The notes: generated by a model not told the origin, from the sequence alone. Shown: positions 11,104 to 24,521, counted from the first letter of the stretch. The stretch is 64,000 bases of DNA from Papaver somniferum (GCF_003573695.1 NC_039363.1:128447302-128511301), one strand, 5' to 3'. A program made the numbers and translations.

Positions 11104-13012
11104 ATAGTGGGGAACCGATCCTAGTACCTAGTCAACCGAATTTTGGAAAGCTAGTGTGACTATGCACAATACTCACATGGAGTTAGAACCGAAACTTGTT
11201 TTGGTAGAACCGTTGAACCCATGATTGTGATTGAATGTTATTTGAGCAATCACATAGTTCTTGAAAGTCAGATGAACCAATTCTAAACTTGTTTGGAAGT
11301 GTGGCAAATAGGTTTCAAGGTTGTAAGTGTGAAAGAGAACTTACAAAGTAAGGATGTCGAATTACTTTGAACACATGTTGTGAATGTTTATTTCTTTAAT
11401 TGTTCAAAATTATTCCTTAATAGCTAAGGGAAGAGATTCCCTGGATCGAAACAGAAATAAGTTAAGAATCTTTTAGTTAAGGTTATTAATTTCATTTTGT
11501 AAGGAAATAAGAATTAGTAATGTGCATTTATTAATTAGAGATTTTCCGAGAGATTTCGATCATTATTTTTGGACAAAGCATTTCCAGGAAATATGAAAAC
11601 CAAATTTGTGCTTTAATGAATATCTTGAGGATATGTTTTGGAAATTCCTTGGTGTCCAAACTTCCTTGTCTATAAATACTTGAAGTTTGCCTTTCTAAGA
11701 AACTAATCCTTCGTAACAACAAGCTTCCTCTTTGTTGTGTTGTTACTGGTATAGCCTCCTATTCAGAGAGGAGAGTAACCTAATTAGGCGAAATCTCTTA
11801 CGGCCGCTCAGTTTAAAGTCTTCTTTGGGATTTAGAAGCTATAGCGTGTACTGTTGGTGGGAAACTAGATAATTGCGGTTTATCTTTTATTTTCATTGAT
11901 TTGATTGACCAACGGTGGTTGAAATTTGATTGCACCTAGTTTGTTTATGCTTGAGAATCTTATCTTCTGATATAAGATTCACTCCAACTAGCTCAGAGTT
12001 TCGACGGGGATCTTTAGAATGTTGTTAGTTCTAAAGACGATCTGGTGATAATCCATTGTTAACAGACTCCGTTCTGTGCGTGATTGATCACAAGATATTC
12101 AAGTGATTGTGTGCAGGTTATTATTGAAGATCTAAGAAGATTTGAAGACGAAGAAGATATTGAAGATTTCTGATTTGTGGGTTCATAATCTTTGGTGTGC
12201 ACAATACTTGTTTCGGTAAAAGAGGATCCAATTAATAATAGGTTTATCGTTGTGATAGATTGGAATGATTAATTGAGTAGATCGGCATCAAAACAATTCT
12301 TTGGATTAATAGTGTTGTTTCGCTTAATCTTAAATGATTACTTCGGTAATTGAACATAAGATAGATCTAAGGACCTGACGAAGGAGTTTATGTTAAGATA
12401 AACAGAAGAGCCTTTGTCCGACTCATATCACTTGGTTGAAGAGAGTTGACACCAAAAAAATTTGTTGTTCCTTTACTGTTTGGAATACGAACCAAAGGAA
12501 TTGTTCCAAGTACGTGACTTATTTATAAGTTGGAGGCATGGGAATACAGACGGAACTAGGTGAACTATAGGTTTAGTTGCTTGGTCTCAACTATACGAAG
12601 TTAGGTGTAATTTTGTGTAGCGGCTTAATCCTGAGAGTATTCAATTCTGGACAAGGTCCCGGGGTTTTTCTGCATTTGCGGTTTCCTCGTTAACAAACTC
12701 TTGCTATGTCATTTACTTTATATTTCCGCATTATAATTGTTTTATTATAATTAAAGTAAATTACACAAACGTTAATTCTTATTTACTTGATAAGTGAATC
12801 CTATTGTGTTTGGTTAAGTACAAACCTTTTTATCAAGTAATATACTTCGTTGTTGTATTGTCTCAATCTCGTATCCATAGACGATCACACGAAGTGTGAA
12901 CCGATTAGTTGTATTGTCTCGACTCAGTCCATAGACAATCACGTTCGGAGAAAGGACTTATAAGTAGTAAAAGTTTTAGCTTGAGGTATATTTGGGTACC
13001 CTCGCCTTTTCA
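11104..13012 (+). repeat. R-A: partial copia-like LTR, interrupted by element A
   Basis: This is the reverse complement of R-B (21633-about 23565) and R-D (56273-about 58180): shared words include GGGGAACCGATCC, TTGGAAGTGTGGCAAAT, CTATAAATAC and the terminal CCCTCGCCTTTTCA. The plus-strand TATAAATA is at 11671-11678. About 950 bp of the LTR start is missing because element A occupies that side. No PBS follows at 13013, so it is a 3' LTR or solo LTR rather than a 5' LTR. Confidence 0.8.
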
Positions 13013-13083
13013 AATCCCTAATTGAACATGTATGCGAATTTCTATACCTGTCAAGGGCTCAAAGAGGTGATTTATTTGGGGCA

Positions 13084-14214
13084 TTGAATCACATCGTGTC
13101 AGGGAAACGTCTAACAATTCAGGAGACACTCCCTGAGCCTCCAACAATTGACAAGGAAATGTATAAATGGGGACTTCTCACCACAGTCCATCTCAAGGGA
13201 AATGAATTTAAGCGAGCATTGGTCGACGTTGGCACTGCTGTCAATATCATCCCTCTGAAAACTCTCAGAGCTGCAGGCATTACTCAACAAGAATCCACTC
13301 ATGCCCATGTTTCAGTCAGAGATCATGAAGGAGTCCCCAGGGACGCCTATGGTTTCATCGTCCTCAAGATAAAAACCGGTGAAACCTGGACAGAAACCAA
13401 ATTTCATATAATCAGAGAAGATCTGGGGTATGATATGATCTTGGGACGAACGTGGATTCATGTTGAAAAGGTAACTCTAACATCTTCAATTGCGCACTTC
13501 TCTGTTGAAGAAAGCTCTAACTCGGAGGAAAGCTCCGACTCAGAAGAAATGGAGGATACTCCACCATTCGAGCATCTAGAGAAAGTGCAAGCCCTGATAA
13601 GACTTACACAAAAACCTGAAGAAAGCGCACATGAATTCGTCAGAATATTTCGCACTCAGGCAAGGATTATTCCCCCTCATGTGTCCATATTATCAACTTT
13701 CAAATATGCTACCTTTGTCCGGGGACTCAATTTTACTCATGACCAAGCTATCACCAAATACTATGAGTGGATAGCCTCGCCTCAGCAGTATTACACTAAA
13801 TGTTTGGATATGGAGCCTCTTCAAATTGATCACCCCATTGAAAGGTTTATCTCTGAAGACATGGCTCAGTTCAACAAGCGATACCCGGCATACTCTCCCT
13901 TGCGTGAGTGTCCACATGTGCCGCGTGATTGGAAAGCTTCATCAACATGGAATCCCACTGTACGAGGAATTCCGAATCAGCAGAGAATATTCATGGCACG
14001 ACCAACTAAACCTAACAAATTTCATGAATGGGATTTAGTTCACAAGGCAACTAAGCGTAATCTCCATTCTACAAGAAGTTCTAACTGGGAAGGACCTTTT
14101 ATGATTGCTAAGTCAGTAGTTGGAGGATACTACAAATTGGCTGATATAAAGGGCAAAACAAAAACAAGCGTGCCAGTGATTCACGAAAATTGGTTAAAGG
14201 CTTTTGACGCATGA
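13084..14214 (+). pseudogene. Chimeric Ty3/gypsy ORF: protease, gag-like segment, integrase C-terminus
   Basis: Residues ~40-125 match gypsy retropepsin: ALVDVGTAVNIIPLKTL, then the flap-distal YDMILGRTWIH. The catalytic triplet reads D-V-G instead of D-T/S-G. Residues ~170-235 (KPEESAHEFVRIFRTQAR and following) look like retrotransposon gag capsid. Residues ~305-376 end with the integrase tail (WEGPFMIAKSVVGGYYKL ... ENWLK). Reverse transcriptase, RNase H and the integrase DDE core are absent, so this 376-residue frame is a rearranged polyprotein rather than a working pol. It converges on the minus-strand PMD pseudogene (ends at 14515), the same sense/antisense arrangement as in element A. 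The annotated ATG is arbitrary: upstream codons from 13073 are also open. Activity is unlikely. Confidence 0.75.
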
Positions 14215-14514
14215 AGTATTCCACATTCCAAGACGTTTTGGGTTCAAGGAAGGAATTCTCAAAGCACCTAACGTTTCCATTTTAGGATTTTCTTTCACAT
14301 GTATTTTCAATTTCTCCAGGAGTTTGCAATTCTTGCATTCAGTATTTGAATTCCACAATTTATCAAAGTTCTTTATTTTAAGAATTTTTTTTTATCAAAT
14401 CCAAGAAGAAAATCCTCAATCACCCACTAATCTAAAACCAATCAAAAAAGCAAAACCAAAATAAAACCTCACATCTCTCAGAAGTTCAAGGTTCAAGAGA
14501 TTATGGAAAATAAA

Positions 14515-17500
14515 CTAAAGGAAACCGTCAAAGTAAGATTTCTGCTTCTCTGCATTCTCCAAGACTTGCAAGGCCGTCTTCTCCAACTCTAGCTTCTCAG
14601 TCAACTCAGTAATGTTGGCCCTTTACTCCACCATAACATCACTGGTAAAAGGTATATCGTTCTTTACTGCATCCTCGATGGTGTCAATCTTTTTCACGGA
14701 GCCACTTCAAGTTAATACCAAGTTCTTCAGATTTCTTCAAGTTGTACTCCCAATCAAAGAGTACATCTTGAGTAACAGTATTTCTGGCCCTGGTTCGTAT
14801 ATCATCTATGACATGCAGGATATTTCCTACTTGCATCGTCAAGAAGTAACGGAGCTTGGGGTCTCTATCAGCGTCAATGTGACCATGCATCTTCCACAAC
14901 TTCTCATACATATCAGCATACCCTATGGGAACGCTGAATCCACCAACTAATGTGTGGTATGGGAGTGGCTCGCCGAATGAAGGTTCGCAAAAAATCCATG
15001 CATTAGGATATTCGTGCAATATCAAGCGATTATCAATCACTGGAGCAACTTCAACATTCATAGCAGCAGTTTCCTCAACAGCTGGATGAGCTTCTTCCAC
15101 TCTTGGCTTGGTTTCTTCCATCTCTGAGACAACCACAATTGGAGTATCGCTCGCTTCGACGGATTCAACAACGAGAGTTTCATGGATTTTAGGTGCAGAG
15201 GTGGTTGTCTCATCATTAATAATCCAAAGGTTGCTTCAAATTAATCATTCTGGGACTCATTATGCTCAATTCCACCATTTTCCATCTAATATAGCAAAGA
15301 TACAAATTAGAGTTGTCAAGCATGGAATTGAATAAGCAATCATAAAATTCAACATGTAAGTGAACCAACATCATCCAATTTCTTTACTATGCATCCAGGA
15401 AATGAACAAATAATGTGGAAGTCATTAAACACGTTTTGCAACAAGTTCGTCTGAGAAGATTTTACACTTCCCTGTATAAGACGATGAACTGGGGAAAATT
15501 GGCGAGGAATCTAAGGTTGAGTCATATACCATTCTATTTGTATGGATGTTCTCTACAGCATATCAAAATTTCATAATAATCGGATGAACGAGCAGAGAGA
15601 TATGGCAAGAACAATACACTACGCGCAATCTGAAAAAGTTCTGGAAGTCTCCTGGAAGTTTACTGTTTCGCCTATTTCAGGCCCTAAACATGCTCAAAAC
15701 TCAAAAAACTTCTTCTTTTTAACCTTGGAAATTTCCTTGGCATGAAAAAACATGGGTAGACGGCGAAAATCTGACATCGGACGAAGATTTTACAGCGTTT
15801 TTATTGAAATACTGAAGTCATGAAATTTTCTGGTGATGTATTCCGACAAAGTTTCTCATATACTCGCATGGATTCTCATTCATTCATGCACAAGTCAAAA
15901 ATTTCATACTTCTATGAAGGAATCACAGTAATAATACTTACTTGGTGAGTCTCTAAGTCATTTGAAGGTTCAACAATGTTGAAATCACCGTTAGTGGCAT
16001 TACTACCTCCATTCGGTTGTGGATTTTGAGGATTCTCCGTCTCTCCATTCCCCATAGAAGAATGTGCTTCGTCTACATGTTAATTATCCACGGTGATTTC
16101 CTCCTGCAAACATTAGCAAAAATTATTATTAATTCATTCAAGGAGATACTATGATCGTCTGCGTGAAAAGGGTACTCACTACTCACATTAGATTCTTCAT
16201 CTTCGCTGGATCCCTGAATTGTTCGCCCATGAACAAATTGAAGACAGTCAATAATTGATGGAGCAAAATTCTGAAATTTAACAAATGTTTGTTGTGATCC
16301 TTATCACACGGATAAAGAAAAGGATTTACGGGAAAAGTGCTAACAACTCACCACAGAAGCGGCTGAGGAATGCACACTATTCGACACCATCCTGTAAGTC
16401 TTGCTCCGGGGTTCCCCACCTCGAAAACTCTCTTCAATTTCAGCAAAGTTTGTATCAACTCGGGCTTTCACCACACGAGCATCTTGTGGTAAAATCAACG
16501 GAATAGTCAAGAGACGATCAATATACCACCATAAGAATTACGAGAAGAATTCTTACCTGTGAACATTCAGGAAATACTTTTCGTTTATCTCCGCTGGAAA
16601 GATGCTTCAACCTTGGTCGCTCAGAAACTATCTCATCAGCAGGAGGTTCTTGTGCCGGAGTTTGAGGAGCCATTATGAAATCAAACAAGCGATCAAGTTG
16701 CAACCTACATAAGTCTACATAGCCCGGAGTTGGATAAACCGTCGGGGTAGGACAGGGGTACATATATTCACGCCCATTCAGATGTGTGCAATCCAAAGAA
16801 GCTTTGAGTTGATCGACCGATGGTTTTTCTTTTCGAACATCTGGGACACACTGATCAAGACCCATCTATCAAGCTGCTCTGTCAAATGTTATATTCTTCC
16901 ACCATATATTCCCCGTGCATTACTGATACTAGGTAACCAGGGGTACAACTCAGTATGAAGGATCTCTCACCATCATTCAGGTTTGCACCGGACTCCAAAA
17001 TGACATTCACTTCGCTATTGTTAAAGGTGATCATCTGTAAGATGAACTGAGGAACCGACACCCAGGGATGAAATTTAAACTCATACTTTTCATCTAAGAC
17101 ACTGGTGAAGCGTATAGTTTCCCAAGGCTTTTTGGTATACCAGCGCATAATTCTAGCATTATCCTTCTCAGAAAGAACATAACGGATGTCAGCATTCGGT
17201 CTTTGCAAGATGCTACGTGGAATCGGGGCGTATTTTTCAAAATACTCCCATAACAAAGCTTGGAGAAACATTGTGTTGGCATATATCTCAATTTTCATAA
17301 AACCATTGGAAATGCTGGAATCCACAACCAAGGAATCTAGGTTGGAGAATAGTGAACCCAGAAACAAACTACCAACGGGAAGTTTCTCACCCTGAGCCAT
17401 CTTGATAGAGAAAGGGATCACAAATGGTTTCAGCGAATTCCCACTATCTTCAAACACATCTTTGGACAACCATAAACACAAGAAAGTGGCAATGCTTAAC

Positions 17501-18284
17501 ACACCATCCACATGTATCTCAGTTGTTCTATCTCTCGGCCACCACTCCTTCAACCACTGGGCATAACAAGTTTTGCTGGATGATTTGTTAATGGCATGCA
17601 TCTTAGATTTCAAGATCTCAGATACCGCTTTATCATTTGTCAAAAGTGCTGTTAGGAAATTACCCGTGACTGGAAGATTCATTAAAGCAACCACATCCTC
17701 TAGAGTAATGGTGAATTCTCCCCACCTACATATAAAAGTACGAGTAGGAACACACCAACGAGCAAGCAGAGCTACTATACCTCTCACATCATGGTAAAAA
17801 CGCAATTCTCCAGCTGCTTGGATAACTTGTGTCACCTGCGCACGGTCCAACATGGCCCTCACATGATTATGTCCCAGCATATGCCTCGCCCATCCAGGAA
17901 AGTCTGTCAAAGGTTTCCGAGAAAGCTTGAAGTCTATATGTGAGCCGGCATAATGTCTCCCGTCAATACAGAATCGCATAATTGCTCGAGGAGACACCAA
18001 TTTTCTCTAATTAATGTCCATGGGATCTATAAGAAGACGAAACGCCATGCTTGGGGGACGTTTCTTAGGCATATATTGGACCACGAAAAATTCATCAGTA
18101 GCGTTTGGAATGTTCTTTGGTCCAACTCTTTCCTCTTCTTCTTATTCGTCAATAGAAGTCCCATCTATAGAAGCACCATTGTCTGAAGTTGTGTCTGTGG
18201 AATCATCATCTCTGGAATCATCATCCCTGGAAGCATCATCCCTGGGAGCATCGTCTTTGGAGGTGCCATCATGATAATCGATCA
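14515..18284 (-). pseudogene. Second PMD (MAIN/MAIL-like) pseudogene, antisense to gypsy remnant F
   Basis: The minus-strand start at 18284 opens an Asp/Ser-rich N-terminus with a stop near 18141. A TDEFF word then aligns with DDEFF of the element A copy. The best stretch, 18000-16882, holds the PMD core (ICRWGEFTITLEDVVALMN, about 17755-17700), NGFMKIEIYANTMFLQALLW (about 17315-17256), and the end VEEYNI. An extra T shifts the frame before DRAA, and TGA TAG replace Arg-His. Likely splice donors are at 16556 (ACAG|GTAAGA) and about 15948 (CACCAA|GTAAGT), with acceptors near 16507, 16272 and 16105. The second conserved domain (VGGFSVPIGYADMYEKLWKM, about 14960-14900) is followed by a frameshift near 14690 and a coiled coil ending at TAG 14515. 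Lesions differ from those of the element A copy, so the two decayed independently. Confidence 0.8.
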
Positions 18285-19107
18285 TCTTTGCAAAAGTTGC
18301 TGAGCATGCCAAATTTTATTTCAGCATATTATTCAACAAGACAACGGACCAGGGAATGAAAATACACATCTACAAAAATGGTCACACTTTAACTCTTATC
18401 TGTTCACCATTTCACTAGATGTAGTGATTGTGATGCAAAATCCCTGGAATTTGTTCACCTCTTGAAACCTGCAGAGACGAATAAAATTCATTAGTTGAAA
18501 TCATAACATGATTTTCATAAAACTACGAGTAATTCGCGAAACTCTTGTCATATGAGCTATACACATATTGTAACCCTCCACTGGGTGAACATTCATTGGT
18601 TTTGTGCATATACTATTAAATCACAAAACCCACACAACCAACATTTTACCAAAAAATATTAACATCTAACAATTGCTGGAAATCCAAATTTGAGTCTACA
18701 TAAATTTTGAGTCATAACAAACGCATACTAAATAAATTTTTTATTTTTTGTGAGTTAATAACTCACGCACTTTAAAAAAAAATAATCCGTGAGCTAATAA
18801 CTCACGTAAATAAAAAACAAAATCCGCTCAAACGAGCGTTTATTCGTCAAAGTGGGTCTTTTTTCAATCCTACGTAATTCCACGTATTCCAAAATAAATT
18901 TGTTTCCATGAAAGTTCACAAACAAATTTTATTGGACATAGGTCTATTTCAGAAATATCTCCAATGCTAGGGATTATTGTGTACTACTTTATCTAGGGAA
19001 CGAGCATACGTTCCCAAAAAATATTCATACTTTGGAAATAAAATTTTGGTTTGTATGAAAATTTCATAAACAAAATTTTGATACTGAACTAGGTTTATTT
19101 TCAAAAC
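18285..19107. other. AT-rich non-coding part of remnant F
   Basis: No gene or LTR boundary recognised. It contains two near-identical palindromes 39 bases apart (GTGAGTTAATAACTCAC at 18750-18766 and GTGAGCTAATAACTCAC at 18789-18805) and runs up to the TSD of solo LTR R2. Confidence 0.5.
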
Positions 19108-21570
19108 TGAAAAAGCGGGGGTCTAACAACACCATCCAATATTTCGCTTAGCAATCTGTATGGACTAACTACGAAATACTTTCTATAGAATCAACTAGAC
19201 AGTCAGACTCAATCTAGGTAAAAGTATCTCAAGGAGTTAATACCTCTCTCTTGTTTTGATTTACTCAAGATAATAGAAACCAGTGAGCCTTTAATCAAAC
19301 ACAAGGAATAACTTGGATGGTACCAAAGACCAATGTCCAAGGATCAATCAGTGACAATCAACAACCAAAGGTTGGATTACTCTAATTGATGATCTAACGC
19401 ACAACCTGTATTATTTCAATTATAAAAATAAAACAATATAATGCGGAAATAGAAATAACACAGACACTAGAAATTTTGTTAATGAGGAAACCGCAAATGC
19501 AGAAAAACCACGGGACTTAGTCCAGATTGAACATACACTGTATTAAGACGCTACAGACACTAGCCTACTCCAAGCTAACTTCGGACTGGACTGTAGTTGA
19601 ACCCCAATCAGTCTCCCACTGATCCAAGGTATAGTTGTACTCCCTACGCCTCTGATCTCAGCTGGATACTGCGCGCTTGATTCCCTTAGATGATCTTACC
19701 CACAACTAAGAGTTCCTACGACCCAAAATCGCAGAACAAATCTGTCTCACACAGACAAGTCTATCAAAGGATCAATCTGTCTCCCATAGATAAACCCTAA
19801 AGTTTTTGTTCCGTCTTTTGATAATAATCAAGGTTAACAGAAACCAATTGATAATCCGGTCTTATATTCCCGAAGAACATCCTAGAGTTATCAATCACCT
19901 CACAACAATCTTAATCGTATGGTAGCGAAACAAGATGTTGCGGAATCACAAACAATGAGACGAAGATGTTTGTGATTACTTTTTATATCTTGCCTATCGG
20001 AGATATCAATCTCAAGCCAATCAATATGATTGTACTCGTACGATAGAAGATGCAAGATCAGATCACACAACTACGATAAAAGTAGTATCGGTCTGGCTTC
20101 ACAATCCCAATGAAGTCTTTAAGTCGTTAACCTGGTTTTAGAAGAAGAAAACCAAAGGTTAAAGGAAAAACGACTCTAGCACGCAAACTAGTATCACACG
20201 TAAGGTGTGGGGATTAGTTTTGCACAATACTAGATGTCTCCTTTATATAGTCTTTCAAATCAGGGTTTGCAATCAATGTTAGCTTAGTAACAAAGCATTC
20301 AATATTCACTGTTAGATGAAAACCTGATTTAGATTCAATCTAATATTTCTCAACCGTTAGATCGAAAACTTAGCTTGTTATACACACTTGACAATGCACG
20401 CTTCTAGGTTTGTTAACCATATCCAAACGTATGCACTTGTTGGTTCAACAATAGTTAACCAAAGGTTATCCATATGAGCATTCCATATCAACCATGTTCT
20501 TCTTCACTATAACTAGTTCAAACGACTTCGAATGAACTAGTTAGAGAGTTGTTCAATTGCAAGGAAATCTCATGTAATACACAAGACACAATTAAAGCAA
20601 AGATGATTTGATTCACTTGAATCGGTTCATGCACTTTTATATCCACGGTTTGCAAACTGCATTGCTTAGTCTTTTTAAGTTTAAGTTCAGAAATCATCTT
20701 CAGATATATAACCTTATCAAGTTCGCAGACTAGGTTCGCGGACTTAAGTTACCGGTCAGAGTTTACAAACACCAGCAGAAATTCTCGGGTTTGAGAACTT
20801 CGCCGGTTCGCGGACTGGGTTCACGGACCGAGTTCACGGACTTAGCTTCACGCAAGTAGTTTGTCAACTCCAGCAGAAATTTTCGGGTTTGAGAACTTCG
20901 GCAGTTCGCGGACTTGACTCACACCATTCTTCCGGTTCTCTTGATCAACAAAGTTCGCAAACTTTGGTTCAAGGATTAGGACTTATACATAAATGTGTTT
21001 CCACAAAAATGCTTATGTCCACCATTGGTTATGTAATCTAAACTCTCATTTCAATCATTGAAACATTCTTAGAGGACGTTATATAGTTGTTACACCATTT
21101 ATCGTCAAAGCAATTTTCAAGATGATTGAAACATATCATGACTTTCGTCATATGGTAAAGATAAACCTGATCGAAGCAAAAAGCTTACCAACACATATTT
21201 CGAGATATATATAAGCGAGGTATACTCGGCTTGGAATACCAAATGTGTATAATCCAAGTCTATATATATAGCATACGACTTCTTGTCTCAAATAGTAGGA
21301 GATAGAGTAGATAGACTGTTGAGTGACAGATAAGTTCAAGTCTTCACATACCTTTTTGTCTAGAAGTTCCACTGGTTCCTTGAGTAGTTTTTCTACTTGT
21401 ATGATGAATCGCCATGAAGTCCTTGAGATCAACTACACTTTCTATCCTAGTCCAAGACTTATCTATAATAGACTATAAATCAAGACTTATAGTTTTGATC
21501 ACTAACATTGACAAACATGCTTGAGATAGCAACGCATGCAAGTTCGACCGAGAAATGCTCTAACAAAAAC
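19103..21570 (-). mobile_element. R2: solo LTR (19108-21565) with 5-bp target duplication AAAAC
   Basis: On the minus strand the LTR starts TGTTAGAGCATTTCTCGG at 21565 and ends CCCGCTTTTTCA at 19108 (2458 bp). Direct flanks are AAAAC on both sides (19103-19107 and 21566-21570). There is no polypurine tract or PBS next to either end and no internal region, so this is a recombined solo LTR. Its start resembles the R family start (TGTTAGAGCATTGCTCGG), suggesting a related copia lineage. A TATATAAAGG box reads on the minus strand near 20250. The 94-residue frame at 21148-21432 has no recognised domain and lies wholly inside the LTR. Confidence 0.8.
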
Positions 21571-21632
21571 ATATACGTGTTTTATCATACTACAGATTAT
21601 CGTTCTATCCCTAAACCGAAGGACGGACTAAC
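21571..21632. other. Short spacer between solo LTR R2 and LTR R-B
   Basis: Sixty-two bases of the sequence into which R2 inserted; nothing coding. The five bases before R-B are CTAAC. Confidence 0.5.
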
Positions 21633-24521
21633 TGAAAAGGCGAGGGTACCCAAATATACCTCAATCTAAACCTTTTCCTACCTATAAGTCCTTTCTCCGA
21701 AAGTGATTGTCTATGGACCGAGTCGAGATAATACAACTAATCGGTTCACCCTTCATGTGATCGTCTATGGATACGAGATCGAGACAATAGTATATGGATA
21801 CGAGATCGAGACAATACAACAACGAAGTATGTTTACTTGATATAAAGGTTCAGACTTAACCAAACACAATAAGATTACTTATCAAGTAAATAAAAATTAA
21901 CGTTTGTGTAATTTACTTTAATTATAATAAAACAATTATAATGTGGAAAATAAAAGTAAATGACACATCAAGATTTTGTTAACGAGAAAACCGCAAATAC
22001 AGAAAAACCCCAGGACCTAGTCCAGAATTGAATACTCTCAGGATTAAGCCGCTACACAAAATTACACTTAACTTCGTATAGTTGAGACCAAGTAACTAAC
22101 CCTATAGTTTACCTAGTTCCGTCTGTATTCCCACGCCTCCGACTTATGAATAAGTCACGTAGTTGGAACAATCCCTTTGGTTCGTATTCCAAATAGTAAA
22201 AGAACAAGAAATCTGTTTGGTATCAACTCTATTCAACCAAGTGATATGAGTCGGACAAAGACTCTTCCGTTTATCTTAACATAAACTCCTTTGTCGGGTC
22301 TAGATCTATCTTATGTTCAATCACCCAGAGGTAATCGATTAAGATTAAGACAACAACACCTTTAATCCGAAGAACCATGTTGATACCGATCTACTCAATT
22401 AATCAATCCAATCTACCACAATGATAAACCGATTATTAACTGGATTCTCTTTTACCCAAACAAGTATTGTGCACATCAAAGATTATAAAACCCAAGTCAG
22501 ATCTTCAATATCTTCTTTATCTTCAAATCTTCTTAAATCTTCAATAAAAACCTGCACACAATCACTTGAATCTCTTGTGATCAATCACGCACAGAATGGA
22601 GTCTGTTAAAAATGGATTATCACAAGATCGTCTTTAGAACTAACATAAGTCTAAAGATCCCTGTCGAAACTCTGAACTAGTTTGAGTGAATCTTATATCA
22701 GAAGAGAAGATTCTCAAGAATAAACAAACTAGGTGCAATCAGATTTCAACCACCGTTAGTCAATCAAATCAATCGAAAACAAAGATAAACCGCAATTATC
22801 TAGTTTCCCACCAACGGGTCGCGGTAGAGCTTCTCAATCCCAAAGAAGACTTTAAAACGAGCGGCCGTAAGAGATTTCACCTAATTAGATTACTCTCCTC
22901 TCTGATAGGCGGCTGCACCAGTAACAAAGACAAAAGAGGAAGTCTGTTGTTACGAAGGATTAGTTTGCTAGAAAGGCACACTTCGTGTATTTATAGACAA
23001 GGAAGTTTGGACGCCAAGGAATTTCCAAAACCGAAAATATTCTCAAGATATTCATTAAAGAACAAATTCGGTTTCCATAATTCCTGGAAATGCTCTGTCC
23101 AAAAATAACAATCGAAATCTCTCGGAAATCTGATCAGTAAATGCACATTACAAATTTTGTAATTTCCCCATAAAGTGAAACTAATAACTTTAATTAAAAG
23201 ATTCTTAACTTACTTATGTTTCGATCCTGGTATTCTCTTCCCTTAGCCATTAAGGAATATCCTTGAACAATTATAGAAATAAACATTCACAACACGTGTT
23301 CAAAGTTTGTCGACATCTTTACTTTGTAAGTTCTCTTTCGCACTTACAACCTTGAAACCGATTTGCCACACTTCCAAACAAGTTTTAGAATTGGTTCATC
23401 TGACTTTCAAGAACTATGTGATTGATCAAACCAACATTCAATCACAATCATGGGTTTGACGGTTCTACCAAAACAAGTTTCGGTTCTACCTCCATGTGAG
23501 TACTCGCGTAGTCACACTAGCTTCCCAAAGATTCGGTTGACTAGGTACTAGGATCGGTTCCCCACATATATATGGTATCTAACTTATATGTGTTGCACAT
23601 GTCCATAGGATCTCTTCCCCTTTCTGCTATAAACCTTGCTGCACCCTATACAAGGATCGGTTCCCCTTGATGTAATGCACCCCTTACAAGGATCGGTTCC
23701 CTTTCCCTTACCAGGATCGGTTCCCTTACCAGGATCGGTTCGCTTTCCCTTACAAGGATCGGTTACATTTCCCTTACTAGGATCGGTTCCCTTTCCCCAA
23801 GGTCAGACATAATCCGATCATACCACAGGTGATTACTTAAGATTCGTTTTACTAATAAAAGTTATACCAATACATAAGTCAGGACTTTGTGAATAGTTCT
23901 ACCAAGAACACAACAAGTTGTGAGCGGTTATACTCTATCACACATATTGGTTGTTTATAAGATATGCAATGAATAACAAAACCAATAACTCCTGGAAATT
24001 TCCTTTTCGATTCACAAACAAGTTTATGAACTTACTTCCTTAGAACACATGTAAACATTGTTCCCTAGGATGAAATCCTCACCTCATACCCATACATAAT
24101 CACAATAGCATTCAAATGATTATGGCGATGTCTTATCTATAAAGTTTAATGGTTAAGCAATAAACCTCGTATTGTATTCCTTAATAATATGTCTATCTAG
24201 AGTTCAAATATGCTTCGCAGTTATGTTTTCAATATGCACGACTTGAAAGATACGTTAGGGAATGAAACAGTTCAAGTCAAATATCACTAACCTCAAGTGG
24301 AAGGATGATTGTTGTCGTTGTAGCTCCTCGCTTCTTCACATCTTCAAGACTTCGCAATACTTGTAATGTCTCGTATTCTAATGCTTTCAAGCTAACCTAT
24401 AGGAATTTTAACTCTAGTACATAATCAAGCGACTCTTAACATGAGTTTTGATTCACTAAAATATGACAACCAAACTTGACATACCAACGCTTGGTGGGTT
24501 CAACCGAGCAATGCTCTAACA
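21633..24521 (-). repeat. R-B: copia-like 3' LTR (2889 bp)
   Basis: On the minus strand it begins TGTTAGAGCATTGCTCGGTT at 24521 and ends CCTCGCCTTTTCA at 21633. It closely matches R-D (56273-59084) and, inverted, R-A. The TATAAATA box is on the minus strand near 22998-23005. The plus-strand frame at 22686-23108 is internal to the LTR, is echoed only partially in R-D, and has no domain. Confidence 0.85.
23590..23810. repeat. GGATCGGTTCCC short tandem array in R-B
   Basis: AGGATCGGTTCCC/CCTTTCCCTTAC units recur about seven times with small changes. R-D carries fewer units at the same place (about 58220-58370). Confidence 0.75.

Noticed and set aside
22686..23108. 140-codon plus-strand ORF in R-B
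   Set aside because: Lies across the LTR on the strand opposite to its TATA box and is only partly open in R-D and R-A.
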